A stretch of 64,000 bases of DNA from Coprinus comatus (taxonomy: Eukaryota; Basidiomycota; Agaricomycetes; Agaricales; Agaricaceae): NCBI GenBank assembly GCA_034638255.1, contig JAWPGT010000058.1, positions 62,001 to 126,000 on the forward strand, in the 5' to 3' direction. Below, in pieces: positions 25,647 to 36,376 of this stretch (positions are counted from its first letter, which is position 1; every line of letters starts with the position of its first letter). A program made the position numbers and the translations under genes. Under the pieces are notes generated by a model, which had not been told where the DNA came from, made no database searches, and worked only from the letters and a program-made list of their open reading frames with translations.

Positions 25647-26733
25647 TCACTGTAACCAAGAAAACAAGCTTGCGATGAGATTTCTAGATCTTGCAACGAG
25701 TTCCAGAACCGAAACAAGAGCTGTACTAGCAGCAATTTTCTGGTACCATTTTCCTGTCAAAGTCATTCCAACCTTCTGCAGGACAACAAACCAACTTCCT
25801 CTTGTAACCGCCGCACCCCAGAATCGACTTTGTGCCCAAGCCGCAGCAGATCCTACAAAGCAAGATATCAATTGAAACGAACATCATATACGATCAACGT
25901 ATCTTTAATAGGCCCCAATGGTCCAAACCCAAACAGACTCATAATTGGTTGTAGGATTTGTATCTCGGGTAACAGCAATGTTGACGCAACAAAGAGCATC
26001 GAGGTGAGGACTGCCGGGTGCTCGTCATTAAGCTTTCCTATAGAACATTGATGGGCATAGGTTTTAGTCTGCCAAATATTCGTTAAAGGTTCTCACCAGT
26101 AACGACCACCGCATGTGTAAGTTTGGGCGCCAACAAATCAAACTGAGTTTCCGCCCTTTCCTTTGGAAGAACCTTGGACAAAAGCTTGATATACACAGGT
26201 CTAATATTTTCCAATATGTGTTTCACCAACTGTTCGCGATGCTCAGCCCTTTTTGAATGATCGCTTGGCAGTGGTTCTATGAGCTCCTCTTGAAGTCGCT
26301 TGTACACAACACCGAGCTCTGAAGCTAGAGCCTCGAAAAAGTTTTTGGAACCCATCTCATCAAGTTCTAGATACGCCATTGTCTCCAGGCGAATCTCGCG
26401 TGCTTGATCAACAAGTTGATCCATTGTATGTTTGAACTCCTTTGCCCCAGCTCTAGTCCCTGCAACCATATCTGTAACTTTTGAGAGAACCACTTCTCCT
26501 GCTTTTGGATCAACATTCTGAGCTTTATCCCAGAAGCTATTTAAAGAGTCTCCCCAAGGTGGAAACAAACCTTCAATTGACGCTATGATAAATCAATTGA
26601 AATGAGACAAATGATGATTGGTGTACTACTCACTGCTTATTGGGCGCATGATCTCCAGGGATTGGAATACTGGGTTCCAGGCAGAGGCACATGTTGCAGC
26701 ATAAAGGATAGCAATGATACCCAGCCAGCGCAT
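25647..26733 (-). CDS. Ifi-6-16 family protein with signal peptide
   Basis: Secreted or membrane protein. The ATG at 26733 gives a clear signal peptide (MRWLGIIAILYAATCASA). A long amphipathic helical region (26568-26083, many Glu/Lys, LVDQAREIRLETMAYLELDE) precedes the C-terminal Ifi-6-16/ISG12-like membrane segment with GFGPLGPIK, then GSAAAWAQSRFWGAAVTRGS and VVLQKVGM. Two GT-AG introns join in phase. A third junction, between GFGPLGPIK and GSAAAW, needs phase 1, but the base after the exon is ATACGT instead of GTACGT, so the donor looks mutated or non-canonical. Animal members act on mitochondrial or ER membranes in immunity. The fungal role is unknown. Confidence 0.6.
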
Positions 26734-27116
26734 AGTAGGTTGACAAGAACCGGTTGGTCCCGTTGAACATTTATGTAACGTTGTCAGTGCCAGAGAGCTA
26801 TTAATATCATCTTCAATATATAGTAGATAATTATAGTCACATCGTGTCAGAAGTCAACCAAAATAAATAAGTAAACATAAAATACATTGCTACGCGAGAC
26901 CTGGATGCTGTATGTGTGATACATTATACGGTAGAATCCTATTGTTATGCGCGAAACAGTAATAGGTCCAAGGATCCGTAGATGTGATGACGTCATTAAG
27001 ACATGAGATGTGTGTTGCGGCTTGCCGCCAAAGCTACTAACTCAGCATTTTGGCACCCTTCATGTACTACTAGCCGCACGAGCAGTACATGATAGCTTGA
27101 CGAATGATACATTAGT
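26734..27116. promoter_or_regulatory. Upstream region of the Ifi-6-16-like gene
   Basis: AT-rich, no coding frame; presumed promoter. Confidence 0.35.
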
Positions 27117-27181
27117 AGAGGGAATACCCAATGTAATTCAAAGCTGGGAGGGGCAATGGTTTTATTTTCACTTCAGCCGAG
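27117..27181 (-). pseudogene. Relic of a MACPF first exon
   Basis: On the minus strand this stretch encodes PLPLPALNYIGYSL, matching the first-exon motif of P5 (47760-47800) almost base for base. The 3' side (27215-27232) also resembles the sequence just upstream of the P5 start. No ATG, donor or downstream exons remain, so it is a fragment of a sixth copy. Confidence 0.6.
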
Positions 27182-27659
27182 ACTTCAACCATTGGAACAG
27201 TGAGGTATTTTGGGATCGGGTTCAAGTTATTGAACAACATGCTCGTGAGCTCAATCACTTGGTGACCTCAACCATGAGAGTAGACACCAGAGAAACCCGA
27301 ACCACCACTCGTGCAAACCAAGACTCTTCACTGGGCACCCCGCCAAAGGATGTAGGAATAGCAACATAGCAACAGGCATCCGAACCGGTGTCAAAAATTT
27401 AAGGATAAATAAAGTATTTGACTGTGCCAGATGATTTATATTTTCGAGCTCCAGCACTAAATCAGAGTCAAATAGCTTGGCCAGTGGTCATATTACATGT
27501 GTCCGTCTCTGCAAACCGATCCGACGAATCACTACATTACAGAATTACATTACAACCCAGATACAGCTAAGGCTACCACCACATAAACCAAGTATCCTGA
27601 CATTACTACATTTCTGGATCAAGGATTCATGCCTCAAGCGTCATTGTTTGGTTTAGACC

Positions 27660-28778
27660 TCAACTGGAAGAATCCGAACCTAATTCACCTTCCTCCGCAA
27701 CACGATTAAACGGACCATCCTCCTGTTCCTTCAGATACTCTTTCAGTATATCATTCCACGTCTTGTTGGTCTTTGATGTATGTCTCGGATACACCGGGGA
27801 ACTGGATACTTTTGCCTTGTAGAACTCCGTCTTATTGTTCACGGTTCCTTTATCAGCTTCGTATTCCCGCTGCATGATGATTTCGAGGGAAAGTAGTGAG
27901 CATTAGAGAGGGTAGAAAGAGAGTTTAACAACATACCCCAGCAACAGTAACCTTAGCACTACCATTTCCGGCTCTTTCATTCGGCCCGTGACCATATGAA
28001 ACCCAAAAATCAATGGGAGAACCGTCGTTAATAAGCCAAAACCTATGTGAATACTTTCTTAACACCCAGAAATGGTTTCTATGAAACGACATACTCGATG
28101 GTGCTGCTATCATTTGTATCGTTTTGACCCGAATTTGACTTATCACTGTCCCAAAGAACCGTATTCTCCGAAACAGTCCATTTCTCAGAATCCTCAGTCC
28201 GTTTATTTTGGCATATAGCACCAGGTGTCAACAACCCAAACTCTCCCCAGTTAGATCCCACAACCTCAAAAGTCACTGACGTCCTATAAACTCGAGGATT
28301 CTCCGAGAAATATTGAAATGCATCCAACAATGGATCCGCGTAACTTGAAATATCACCATGACTCGACGTTCCAACAAGATCCCAAATTCCTATACAACCA
28401 AATGCTATAGAGTTGGAATCGGACATAGCCTGTGAGTGGGAGCCTAAAATGGTTGTGTTGACCCATTTTCTGAATAGTGAATAAGAAGGTGGGTTCATTA
28501 GGAGTTCAATCGCAAGTAGTCTGTCTCCACCGGTTATAGAAATGACGCTTTGTAATAAGTTTTGAAAGCGTTTATATTGTGCTTCTGTTTTGACGTTTGG
28601 GTCATAAGCTCCCTGAGACATTATGCCGTCAAAATGTGCGCGTATATTAGCATTGAATCGATTATTGACAGCAATATCACTATTTTCTGCGAACGCAAGC
28701 TGTGTATAGTCATGTAACTGTCAGCAAGATGATACTGAAAAGGGAATTACATACTAATTTAAAACGTGAACCATATTG
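27660..28778 (-). pseudogene. MACPF protein P4, 3' half (split by transposon)
   Basis: Encodes the second half of a MACPF protein: MSQGAYDPNVKTEAQYKRF, SHGDISSYADPLLDAFQY, SNWGEFGLLTPGAICQNK and the TWNDILKEYLKEQ tail, with the stop at 27660. A 98-codon stretch here (27925-28221) is identical at protein level to P3 (22845-23141). The gene is cut at 28778 by the 6.2-kb element, immediately 3' of the MACPF FGTH signature, and resumes at 35649. It cannot yield a normal protein as it stands. Confidence 0.8.
28772..28778. repeat. 7-bp target-site duplication, left
   Basis: CATATTG, repeated at 35004-35010. The undisturbed paralogue P3 has the site once. Confidence 0.85.
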
Positions 28779-29043
28779 TACGGTGCGCGGAATGTCCGTG
28801 GCTCAAATTCCCGCGCGCGACTTTCGGTACGTCACTTGTCACATAATGCCTGTGACTTTTGATTATTGTTTCCATCCATCGATAGTCAGATCCTCACTTT
28901 TCAGACGACGAAAGTTGCGGAAAACGCGACAATTTAATTAGGTAGAATGTATATAGAACTATAATGGGTGTAAAGTATATAAAAAAGGAGCGTAAAGACG
29001 TGGAGAAATATGTAAATGACGGGTATTTCTTGAATTAAAAGTA
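28779..29043 (+). repeat. Left terminal inverted repeat
   Basis: 265 bp, matches the reverse complement of 34739-35003. GC-rich outer 80 bp, AT-rich inner part containing a TATATAAAA-like run that could serve as promoter. Confidence 0.85.
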
Positions 29044-29119
29044 GTGCTACTAGCTAGTAAGAAATGAGAGACACGCGTTTAAGGAGGAAACAATCAAATG
29101 AATGGTAATGAACAGTTCA

Positions 29120-31545
29120 TTACTCTGGGATAGCCTCCAAGTCAGAGCCTGCTGTATCTACATCACCCGAATTATTAACTGGTGTGTAAATGTCATTATC
29201 ATCCTCTGGGAGGAGTGTAAGGACTATATCTTCGTGAAGGTTGAGACGGTGACAGATATCACCACATTGGTGATCTCTAATAAAGCTATTGATTCCGGCC
29301 TTACCAAAGTCACCAATTCCGGAGTTCCTAGGAAAAGTAGTAAGTTGAATGTTTGTTACAAGTTCCAACAATAATATATATAAAAACTTACCCTTGCTCT
29401 GTATGTGTCATTGGATCGAAAATAACCAAGCCATTATGACCGTTAACAGTAGAAGGTGATCCTGGGTAATGGATATCATCCTCAGTTACAATTAGTATAG
29501 GATTTTTAAAGACGAAAATTACCTTGAATATCAGCAAAAATCAGGTTTCTTCCAGAATGCCCATAGACAAAATGTATAAATGCATAAATGGTAGAATGCT
29601 GAAGATCAGTTTTACCCGAAGGATGGGAAAGTGTTCCACTAAAGCGCTGTATAGCAATTGAACGCCGATGTTCTACAAGCCACATTAGTCCTTCACTCTC
29701 ATAGGTATAATCACCAACTCCAGATGCTTGGCTAGGGCTTGCTTTGTGATCCTCACATAGAAGGAATGCATCAGAGAACCTGATGTCTAGAGAGTAGTAT
29801 ATTAGTAGCAGTAGGCAGATTAGACAGTAGAAACGTGACAAACGTTCATATACAGCAACCCCTTGCCGCTTGCAAAAATCATAAAAAGCATCAAGAAACC
29901 ATTGACCTTGTCCAAGGCGAATGCATTCTGCTTTAATTGCTTCATTATGGGTACCAACATCAATTTTCTCATCTTTAGCAGTATCCTCCTTCATCCGATA
30001 GAAGCGTTTTGCGATGTAATTGCTTCCCCACTGATTTACTGATGAGTTGACATCACTTTCCAATTGGAGCTGTTTTTAAAAATTAATCCAATATGTAATA
30101 TTTTAAACGGAACATATACTTACAGAATATACATGCTTCATTTCTCCCTTGGCAATTTCTTGGGTAGAAATAGTGCCATTGATAGTTTTTGGATTTTCAG
30201 CCTCAGATAGAGTTACGGTACCATCAGTTTGGTTGATCTTGTAAACAATCTTTGTGAACGTGATCTTTGATGTATTTAAGGTCAAAGATTGGTGTGATAT
30301 AACTTGGCGGCTAGATGATGGTCGGAAGCAAGACCCTACAAAGCTAGAACCTAATCAACAATCATCTAATCAATATTCGTCCTTGTTACAAATAAAGTAA
30401 AGTATAGACCATATACTCACCCTGAAGCCGTTGTTGTTTCCTTGGTTTGTTGAATACACTAGAGCCACTTGATTTGCGTTTGCGGGTGGGAAAAGCAGAC
30501 TCAACATTGTTTGCATTGCTTAAGCTTAGTCGTTTCTGGTACTAGTAAGAAAATCAGAATTATAAATGGTAATTAGATTAAGTAAAACACTTCTTACCAA
30601 ATCTACGTGAATCAATGCCATAAGTGATACCAGAGGAGTTTTTGCATTCTTGAGATACCGATAGGTAGTTGGAACAGGAATATTATGAGTAGTTTGACTA
30701 CTCAAAAATTCACCAAGTTCCATACCCATTGAACCACTTTCAAGAAGGCTATTACCATAGAACCGAAGGGAAGTCTCATCTAGCTCAAGTGGCATAGATT
30801 CCGTTTTGGTCCATTCAACATTCAAATATCTTAAAATCTCCTTGTGAATATCTATGGTTAGAAATCATAATAAAAAATCTATGAGTAAAGTAATATATAA
30901 TAAAAATAGTAGTTACATACCTCCAATAAATGTTGAGTATGTAAATGCACTATACTTGGTACCAAGTACAGCATCATCACTCCCAGATTTGGTACTTCGT
31001 CTATAAGTCCAACATACATTCGCATATGGCTCCCGAAACTTGTCTTGAGCCCTTTCTGAATGATTCTTCTCCTGTTTATGAAGTTCAGCTGTATTAAATG
31101 CATTTGATCGATGTGCAATATTCTGATAGGAAGAACCAGAAATTTGTCGAAACCTTTCTCCAAGCCTTTCATTTCTTTCATGTTGAGCATTAGAGACTTG
31201 GTTAAATGAGTGAGATAACACTAATAGAGTTTGAAGTCCGAATATAAAGTAAGAAAAAATATGTATATAATATATATTTTATCATACCTTGACTTGCGGT
31301 CACAATTGTGGGTGATTGTTGTGAATACGCATCAATACATACTTTATCATTACAAACATGCTTATGTTGCATGTTTCGGAATGATTTACCACACATAGTG
31401 CACTGCGGCCACTTTGTCTAAAGTTATATCATGAATTGTTAGTATAGTTTTACAATTGCGTAATATCCATGAGAGGGTATAAATGTCCACAGCCCTCACA
31501 CGGTGTGCCGTTCTGTTGATTGTGTACCAAAGGCAATGACATCAT
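29120..31545 (-). CDS. Alpha-kinase (MHCK/EF2K family) carried by the transposon
   Basis: Atypical Ser/Thr kinase. The start MMSLPLVHNQQNG at 31545 is proposed. The N-terminal exons have CxxC pairs (PCEGCGHLYP; CTMCGKSFRNMQHKHVC), suggesting a zinc-binding module, then a disordered Ser/Arg-rich region. The kinase domain begins near 30050 with NYIAKRFYRM (candidate ATP-binding Lys) and runs through ALIKAEC-like helices to STIYAFIHFVYGHSGRNLI, then FADIQG (catalytic Asp region of alpha-kinases), the Gly-rich NSGIGDFGKAGI and the zinc motif DHQCGDICHRL (HxCxxxC). That order is diagnostic of PF02816. The tail is acidic (DDNDIYTPVNN). No stop interrupts the kinase exons. The exact splicing at about 31400 is unresolved. 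Its being fully inside the TIRs marks it as cargo or a transposition helper. Confidence 0.75.
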
Positions 31546-33065
31546 CAATAAATAAATGAATAGTAAAGGTAAAGCAAATGAGAAGTGTGACACAATTGGT
31601 AGGAAATTGGATACCAATTCCACAGCACTACCTTGCAATCTTTTATACCAATAATTGTTTTAACTTGTTTATCATATAGTTAATGCTCAAGATACCGGTA
31701 TCAGTAAATTTACTAATAACAAGTCCTCCTATTCGGATATGAACAACTGATGACTCTCAAAAGTATAATGTAATCTTTAGTTGGTCTGGACTCTGATAAA
31801 TATCAAAACAAGTACTACACGTGTCAATTGTTGATGACATACTTCAAGAATATACTAATTGTGATATATGACTGAGAATGTCCCATATTACAACCAATAC
31901 TGCACCAATCGTCTCAGTTTTAGTACCAATGGAATGGCCTTAATGTGAGCATTCTATACATGGTAGGGACATGGCATATGGTGCAGTATTGGTGATACAC
32001 CTGGCACAGTAGTATATATATCTATATATCTATTTCATACCACTGTTCATCGTGTTAACTATACAAAATTACCATCATTGGAACCGGATTGTAAAGGGCT
32101 ACGCATAGAATGTATTTAGAGGTTGATCTGTGCACTATTAGACATGTGACACAATTTTTTATTTTTATGGAGTACAAAAGAAGAATCACTTATAGCTCAG
32201 CCAATACCACACCGATTGTTACGTTTCTAGCATCGTTAAAAAGCCCCCGTTAACCGCATTATGGACGTGGTACACATGTGCTAATAGATAAAGATTTGAA
32301 ACATTATCAAACTTTTAAAAACTTCTTTGTAGGGCTTCATATTATAGTCATAGAGTGTCTATGCAATACATATTGTGCAGCATTCGAATGGGGCTTACTA
32401 GAATAACAAGAGGAGCCTAAACATGCTGCAAACGGCCCAATATTAAGTGCACAACAATAATTTTCATTTTTCCTATCATAGAGATTGATACATGTACCCA
32501 TGGGAAATGGGGTCCTAATATTAACTCAAGTCATTGGTCAACTTAACACCGTTCATGCTCTCTCCTCACGACACGTTATAACTTACAATAAAAACTTCAT
32601 AATATGGTTACTGGTAGCCATCTTGTATAGTATAATATCCACAGACCGTAAAAGAGTTGAATGTTTAAAATCTATTAATTAAGCATATTTCTTATCTTTA
32701 GTCAAAAATCAGAATACTTCATGACAACATCACCTACAATACAGTCTGGTGCTAAGACCACTATCAACCTGAAGCTACTATATAAGTAGTAACCCAGATA
32801 GTGACTCGTTCTTTAGCAATTCATATTTTCTCTATTTCTCCCTTTCCCTTCTTGCTCTTTTTCAATTTTTTTTCTCTTATTATTCATACTCTCACTCTTT
32901 TGTGTGCGCTTGTATCTCTCACACTCACACTTGTATGTTATTTTTTATCCACTTATTATTTGAGCCTGATTTTTATATTCTAAATCCTTTTCTTTTGTTT
33001 ATGCAAATTTGAAATGTTGTCAAGTCTCGACTCTCAAATGCCAAATAACAATCAAATTGGAAAGA
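31546..33065. other. AT-rich spacer between the two transposon genes
   Basis: Contains no supported ORF. A TATAAAAG on the minus strand near 31645 and a poly-pyrimidine-rich stretch before 33000 are plausible divergent promoters for the kinase (-) and transposase (+). Confidence 0.5.
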
Positions 33066-34702
33066 ATGGCTGGGGTGAAAAAGACATGTAAGTATAGTTT
33101 TTATATTATTTCTACTAGTTGTAAAACTCAAAATCTGTTGAAGACCCTAGTGATGATATTCTACGAGATTACCTCACTAAGCTTTCAGTATTATCGCTTA
33201 CTGTTGAAGAGAAGCTTGTGCGCTTGAAGGTTGAATTAAATGTTGACATTCGGTATGTAACTTCTATTTCTTTATGTAACAGAATTCTGTTTTGACAATT
33301 ATGTTTATACCATAGAAGAACAAAGTTCTATGAGCTTCAGAAGGACTTCCAAATTCCATCTGTTCGAAAACCATATTTACCTCAAGCTGTTCTTGACAAT
33401 GCAGTAATTGATCAAGTTCATCGTGACATTAATCAAGCCAATGGACCAAATACAATTAAAAGTATGCTTAAGGATCAGTCGATCTTTGTATCTCGGTATA
33501 TTTATCTCTTATCTAATCTTTGATTTATTCTATTTTTGACAATCTTTATCCTGGAACTTACTTATAGAGATCAAGTACAAGTGCTCATGCATCAATTTGC
33601 ACATGAAGCCTTTTTTAAGAGAGATCCTGCCAACCGAACCCAAAAGAAAAAAGTACCACGAAAGGCGCTAACATCTGTGGGACCATTTCGTGAGATATCT
33701 GCAGATGGGCATGAGAAACTAAACAGCCAGGCATTGCGGATGGGGGAGATTAGCTTACCAATTTATGGATATAGGGACAAATGGTCTGGTTATGTTTTGA
33801 AGCTACTTGTTTTACCTGATTCACGGAATGCGGGTGTGCTTGGTCATGTTTTTCTTGATCTTCTTTCAGAATATGGAGGTAAAGTTATTAACGATCCTTA
33901 AGTTTATATACTTTAACTTATAGTTTTTTTGTTAGGTATTCCAGTGCAAATGACAACAGACAAAGGATCAGAAATAGGTTGGCAGCATGGTATACAAGAT
34001 ACATTTCGGTAAGTCCTTCCAAGAAAAGCATTCATATTATTCTGACTAATTCTATTCAATTTTACAACAGAAAAGTTTGTGCTCCCAACCTCTGTACAGA
34101 TACCTACCCTCCTTTTGTTACTGTCAAAAGTACTCATAACATTATTATCGAGTCACTTTGGAAGTGGTTCCGTGAGAAAATGGGCTCAAATCTCAAGGAT
34201 ATCATCTTAGAAGGGAAGGAAAACAGGATAATCCAGTACCACAAGGAGACACATCAGTACGTTCTACTTCAAAACCCTTAAATGAATGAAGTACTAGTAT
34301 ATTTAATATACCTCACTCTGATACAGGCATTTATTCTACTGGATTTTTGTTCCAGCTATACAAGAGGAATTAGAGAGCTTCCGCACTTACTGGAATCAAC
34401 ACAAAATCCGACGGCAACAAAAAAAGATATTACCATCAGGACATACACCAAGTGATGCATTTCACAACCACAAGTCTCATGGTATACGTTCATGGCTTAT
34501 TACAGTACCGGAGGATGCTCAGGTTCACATGCGTTCTTCTTTGGAAGAGGAAGTTGGTAGTCGTGAGGAAAAAATGTCTTGGTTTCCCTCAGCATTTGAT
34601 GATGTTGCGAAATTAGCATATGTTGAAATTGGCTCACCAAAGATTGATATTAGAAATGCCTGGGAAGTATTCCATTTAATGGTACAGTGCTTGGATATAT
34701 GA
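33066..34702 (+). CDS. Transposase with integrase-like DDE core
   Basis: MAGVKKT at 33066 is joined through GTAAGT introns to a helical N-terminus (LTVEEKLVRLKVELNVDIR). The catalytic core shows REISADGHEKL (first Asp), then VQMTTDKGSEIGW (second Asp) and the Glu motif VKSTHNIIIESLWKWF, with the wider pattern YGG..DKGSE...STHN..IE.LW characteristic of the eukaryotic integrase-core family related to Pfam rve/rva-type domains. The C-terminal part has FIYWIFVPAIQEELESFRTYW and NQHKIRRQQKKILPSGHTPSD, also typical of that family. Six short exons, all in phase, stop TGA at 34700. Spacing to the right TIR is 36 bp. I infer that it mobilises the element. Confidence 0.75.
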
Positions 34703-34738
34703 TAGAGTCTCTGTCTCATTACACTTGTTTCTTACTAT

Positions 34739-35003
34739 TACTTTTAATTCAAGAAATACCCGTCATTTACATATTTCTCCACGTCTTTACGCTCCTTTTT
34801 TATATACTTTACACCCATTATAGTTCTATATACATTCTACCTAATTAAATTGTCGCGTTTTCCGCAACTTTCGTCGTCTGAAAAGTGAGGATCTGACTAT
34901 CGATGGATGGAAACGATAATCAAAAGTCACAGGCATTATGTGACAAGTGACGTACCGAAAGTCGCGCGCGGGAATTTGAGCCACGGACATTCCGCGCACC
35001 GTA
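34739..35003 (-). repeat. Right terminal inverted repeat
   Basis: Inverted copy of 28779-29043; ends CCGCGCACCGTA next to the CATATTG duplication at 35004-35010. Confidence 0.85.
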
Positions 35004-35010
35004 CATATTG
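35004..35010. repeat. 7-bp target-site duplication, right
   Basis: CATATTG; pairs with 28772-28778. Confidence 0.85.
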
Positions 35011-35027
35011 ACACTCAACAATAACAT

Positions 35028-35648
35028 TAGGGCTGCCGCCCGTACCGTATACGGTTACGGCCGTATAATTTACGGTCATAATACGGCCTTTCCCGTACCG
35101 TAGCCGTACCGTATAATAAATATTTCAAGGTCGTTACGGTACGGTAAAGGACATCTTACGGTACGTACCGTACTTTTACGGTATACGGGTAAGTTTATCA
35201 CCATCATTATTTCGATAAGGTCATTGAGCTGGTGTTGGCTTGGTTCTAACCCGGCGTTAACTTATTAAACATTCAAGACTCAATATATAGAGTTATAAAC
35301 ATAGAAATCAGATAAAAATACAAGTGTTGTTCTTGTAATTTTTTTTTAAATACTCTAGAAATAGTGGATGACTGTGCCATTGCGAGAGAGTTTATGTTAC
35401 TGATTGAGGAGAGAGTGAGTGTCATGAATCGATGATGTTTCGACGTACCATTGATGCTATCACATGATGTCATGACCGACTACCGTCCATACGGCCGTCG
35501 ACGGGCAAAAAATACGGTACAGTACGGTACACTCCGTACCGTCAACCGTACCGTATTGAGGCTACTTGATCGCTCTTACGGTACGGTACCGTATACCGTA
35601 TACGGGTGGCCCGTAAACCGTATTATACGGTTACGGGCGGCAGCCCTA
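35028..35648. mobile_element. hAT-like MITE, 621 bp
   Basis: Ends TAGGGCTGCCGCCCGTA and its exact inverse TACGGGCGGCAGCCCTA. The flanking 8-bp duplication AATAACAT occurs at 35020-35027 and 35649-35656. TAGGG termini with 8-bp duplications are the hAT hallmark. The interior is densely packed with TACGGTA/TACCGTA units in both orientations near both ends, resembling subterminal transposase-binding repeats. There is no ORF of substance, so it is non-autonomous. Confidence 0.85.
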
Positions 35649-36376
35649 AATAACATGGGTTCCAAGGGTCAGAAAAAAGTTCTTGTAAGCTTGCACAGTC
35701 GTATCTTCAATTCGAAAAGGTTTCGGTAGCTTCTGAATTGCGCTCAATATAGCCTGTTCTTCGTTGAGCCTAATCGAGTCGCCCGTGAACATGGCTGAGT
35801 AGAGAGGACTACTATGACTGAATATCCCATATTGGTACCTATCGAGGAACCCGTTTTCGTACGATGGTGCAATAGTAGTTGCGGGTCTAGAGATAGCACC
35901 GTACTTCCCATAAAGTGTATGATCGGCTTGGAATGCTTTATTGACTTCACTACCTGTAGTCCAGGTTTTGAAGTTTTCTTCCGTTCCTGTTCTAGTGGTA
36001 ATATTGACGGTGTGAGGAACATTATAAAGTACTCCATCTAGTGAACGTAGCTCGTTAGTAACTTGAGATGAAAACTTAAAGACAGTGAAGGACCAAGGTC
36101 TGGGACTTACGTATTCCATTTTCGTTGGATTGGTCAACGCGTGGATCAATAAGTTTGCTGGTTCTAAGGATATTGCGAGAGACCTGTTAACTCGATCAGC
36201 ATCCAGATCCGATGACTAGAGAATATGAAAACCGGAAGCTGAGAACTGAGGATACATACACTGCTGATATCAAGAGGGCTAGTTGTCAACAAATTGATGG
36301 AATATCCAAGAAAATTCAAAGCTGGGAGGGGCAAAGCCGATAGTTTTTGTGACGCAGTGACAGTTTCTTCAGGCAT
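35649..36376 (-). pseudogene. MACPF protein P4, 5' half
   Basis: The ATG at 36376 opens MPEETVTASQKL, then LPLPALNFLGYSINLL, matching P3. The exon at 36149-35657 carries the middle segment and stops inside the signature at AYKNFFLTLGTHVI, where the MITE begins. The remaining coding sequence lies beyond both insertions at 28778. The promoter (36380-36800) resembles that of P3. Confidence 0.8.

Larger units (their letters stand above)
28779..35003. mobile_element. 6.2-kb DNA transposon with 265-bp TIRs carrying an alpha-kinase
   Basis: Ends are exact inverted copies starting TACGGTGCGCGGAATGTCC, extending 265 bp with one mismatch seen (TTATTG versus TTATCG). It is flanked by CATATTG on both sides, and comparison with P3 confirms that exactly this block was inserted. 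Inside are a DDE integrase-like gene (+, 33066-34702) and an alpha-kinase gene (-, 29120-31545), divergently arranged around a 1.5-kb AT-rich spacer. Near-identical TIRs and open reading frames imply recent movement. The superfamily is not assigned: the 7-bp duplication and terminal sequence do not fit Tc1/mariner (TA), PIF (TWA) or hAT (8 bp). Confidence 0.88.

Noticed and set aside
28779..35003. Tc1/mariner insertion with TA duplication
   Set aside because: Comparison with P3 shows the duplicated bases are CATATTG; the TA belongs to the inverted repeat.
28779..35003. Starship-type or Crypton cargo element
   Set aside because: The element has long TIRs and a DDE-type enzyme, no tyrosine recombinase.
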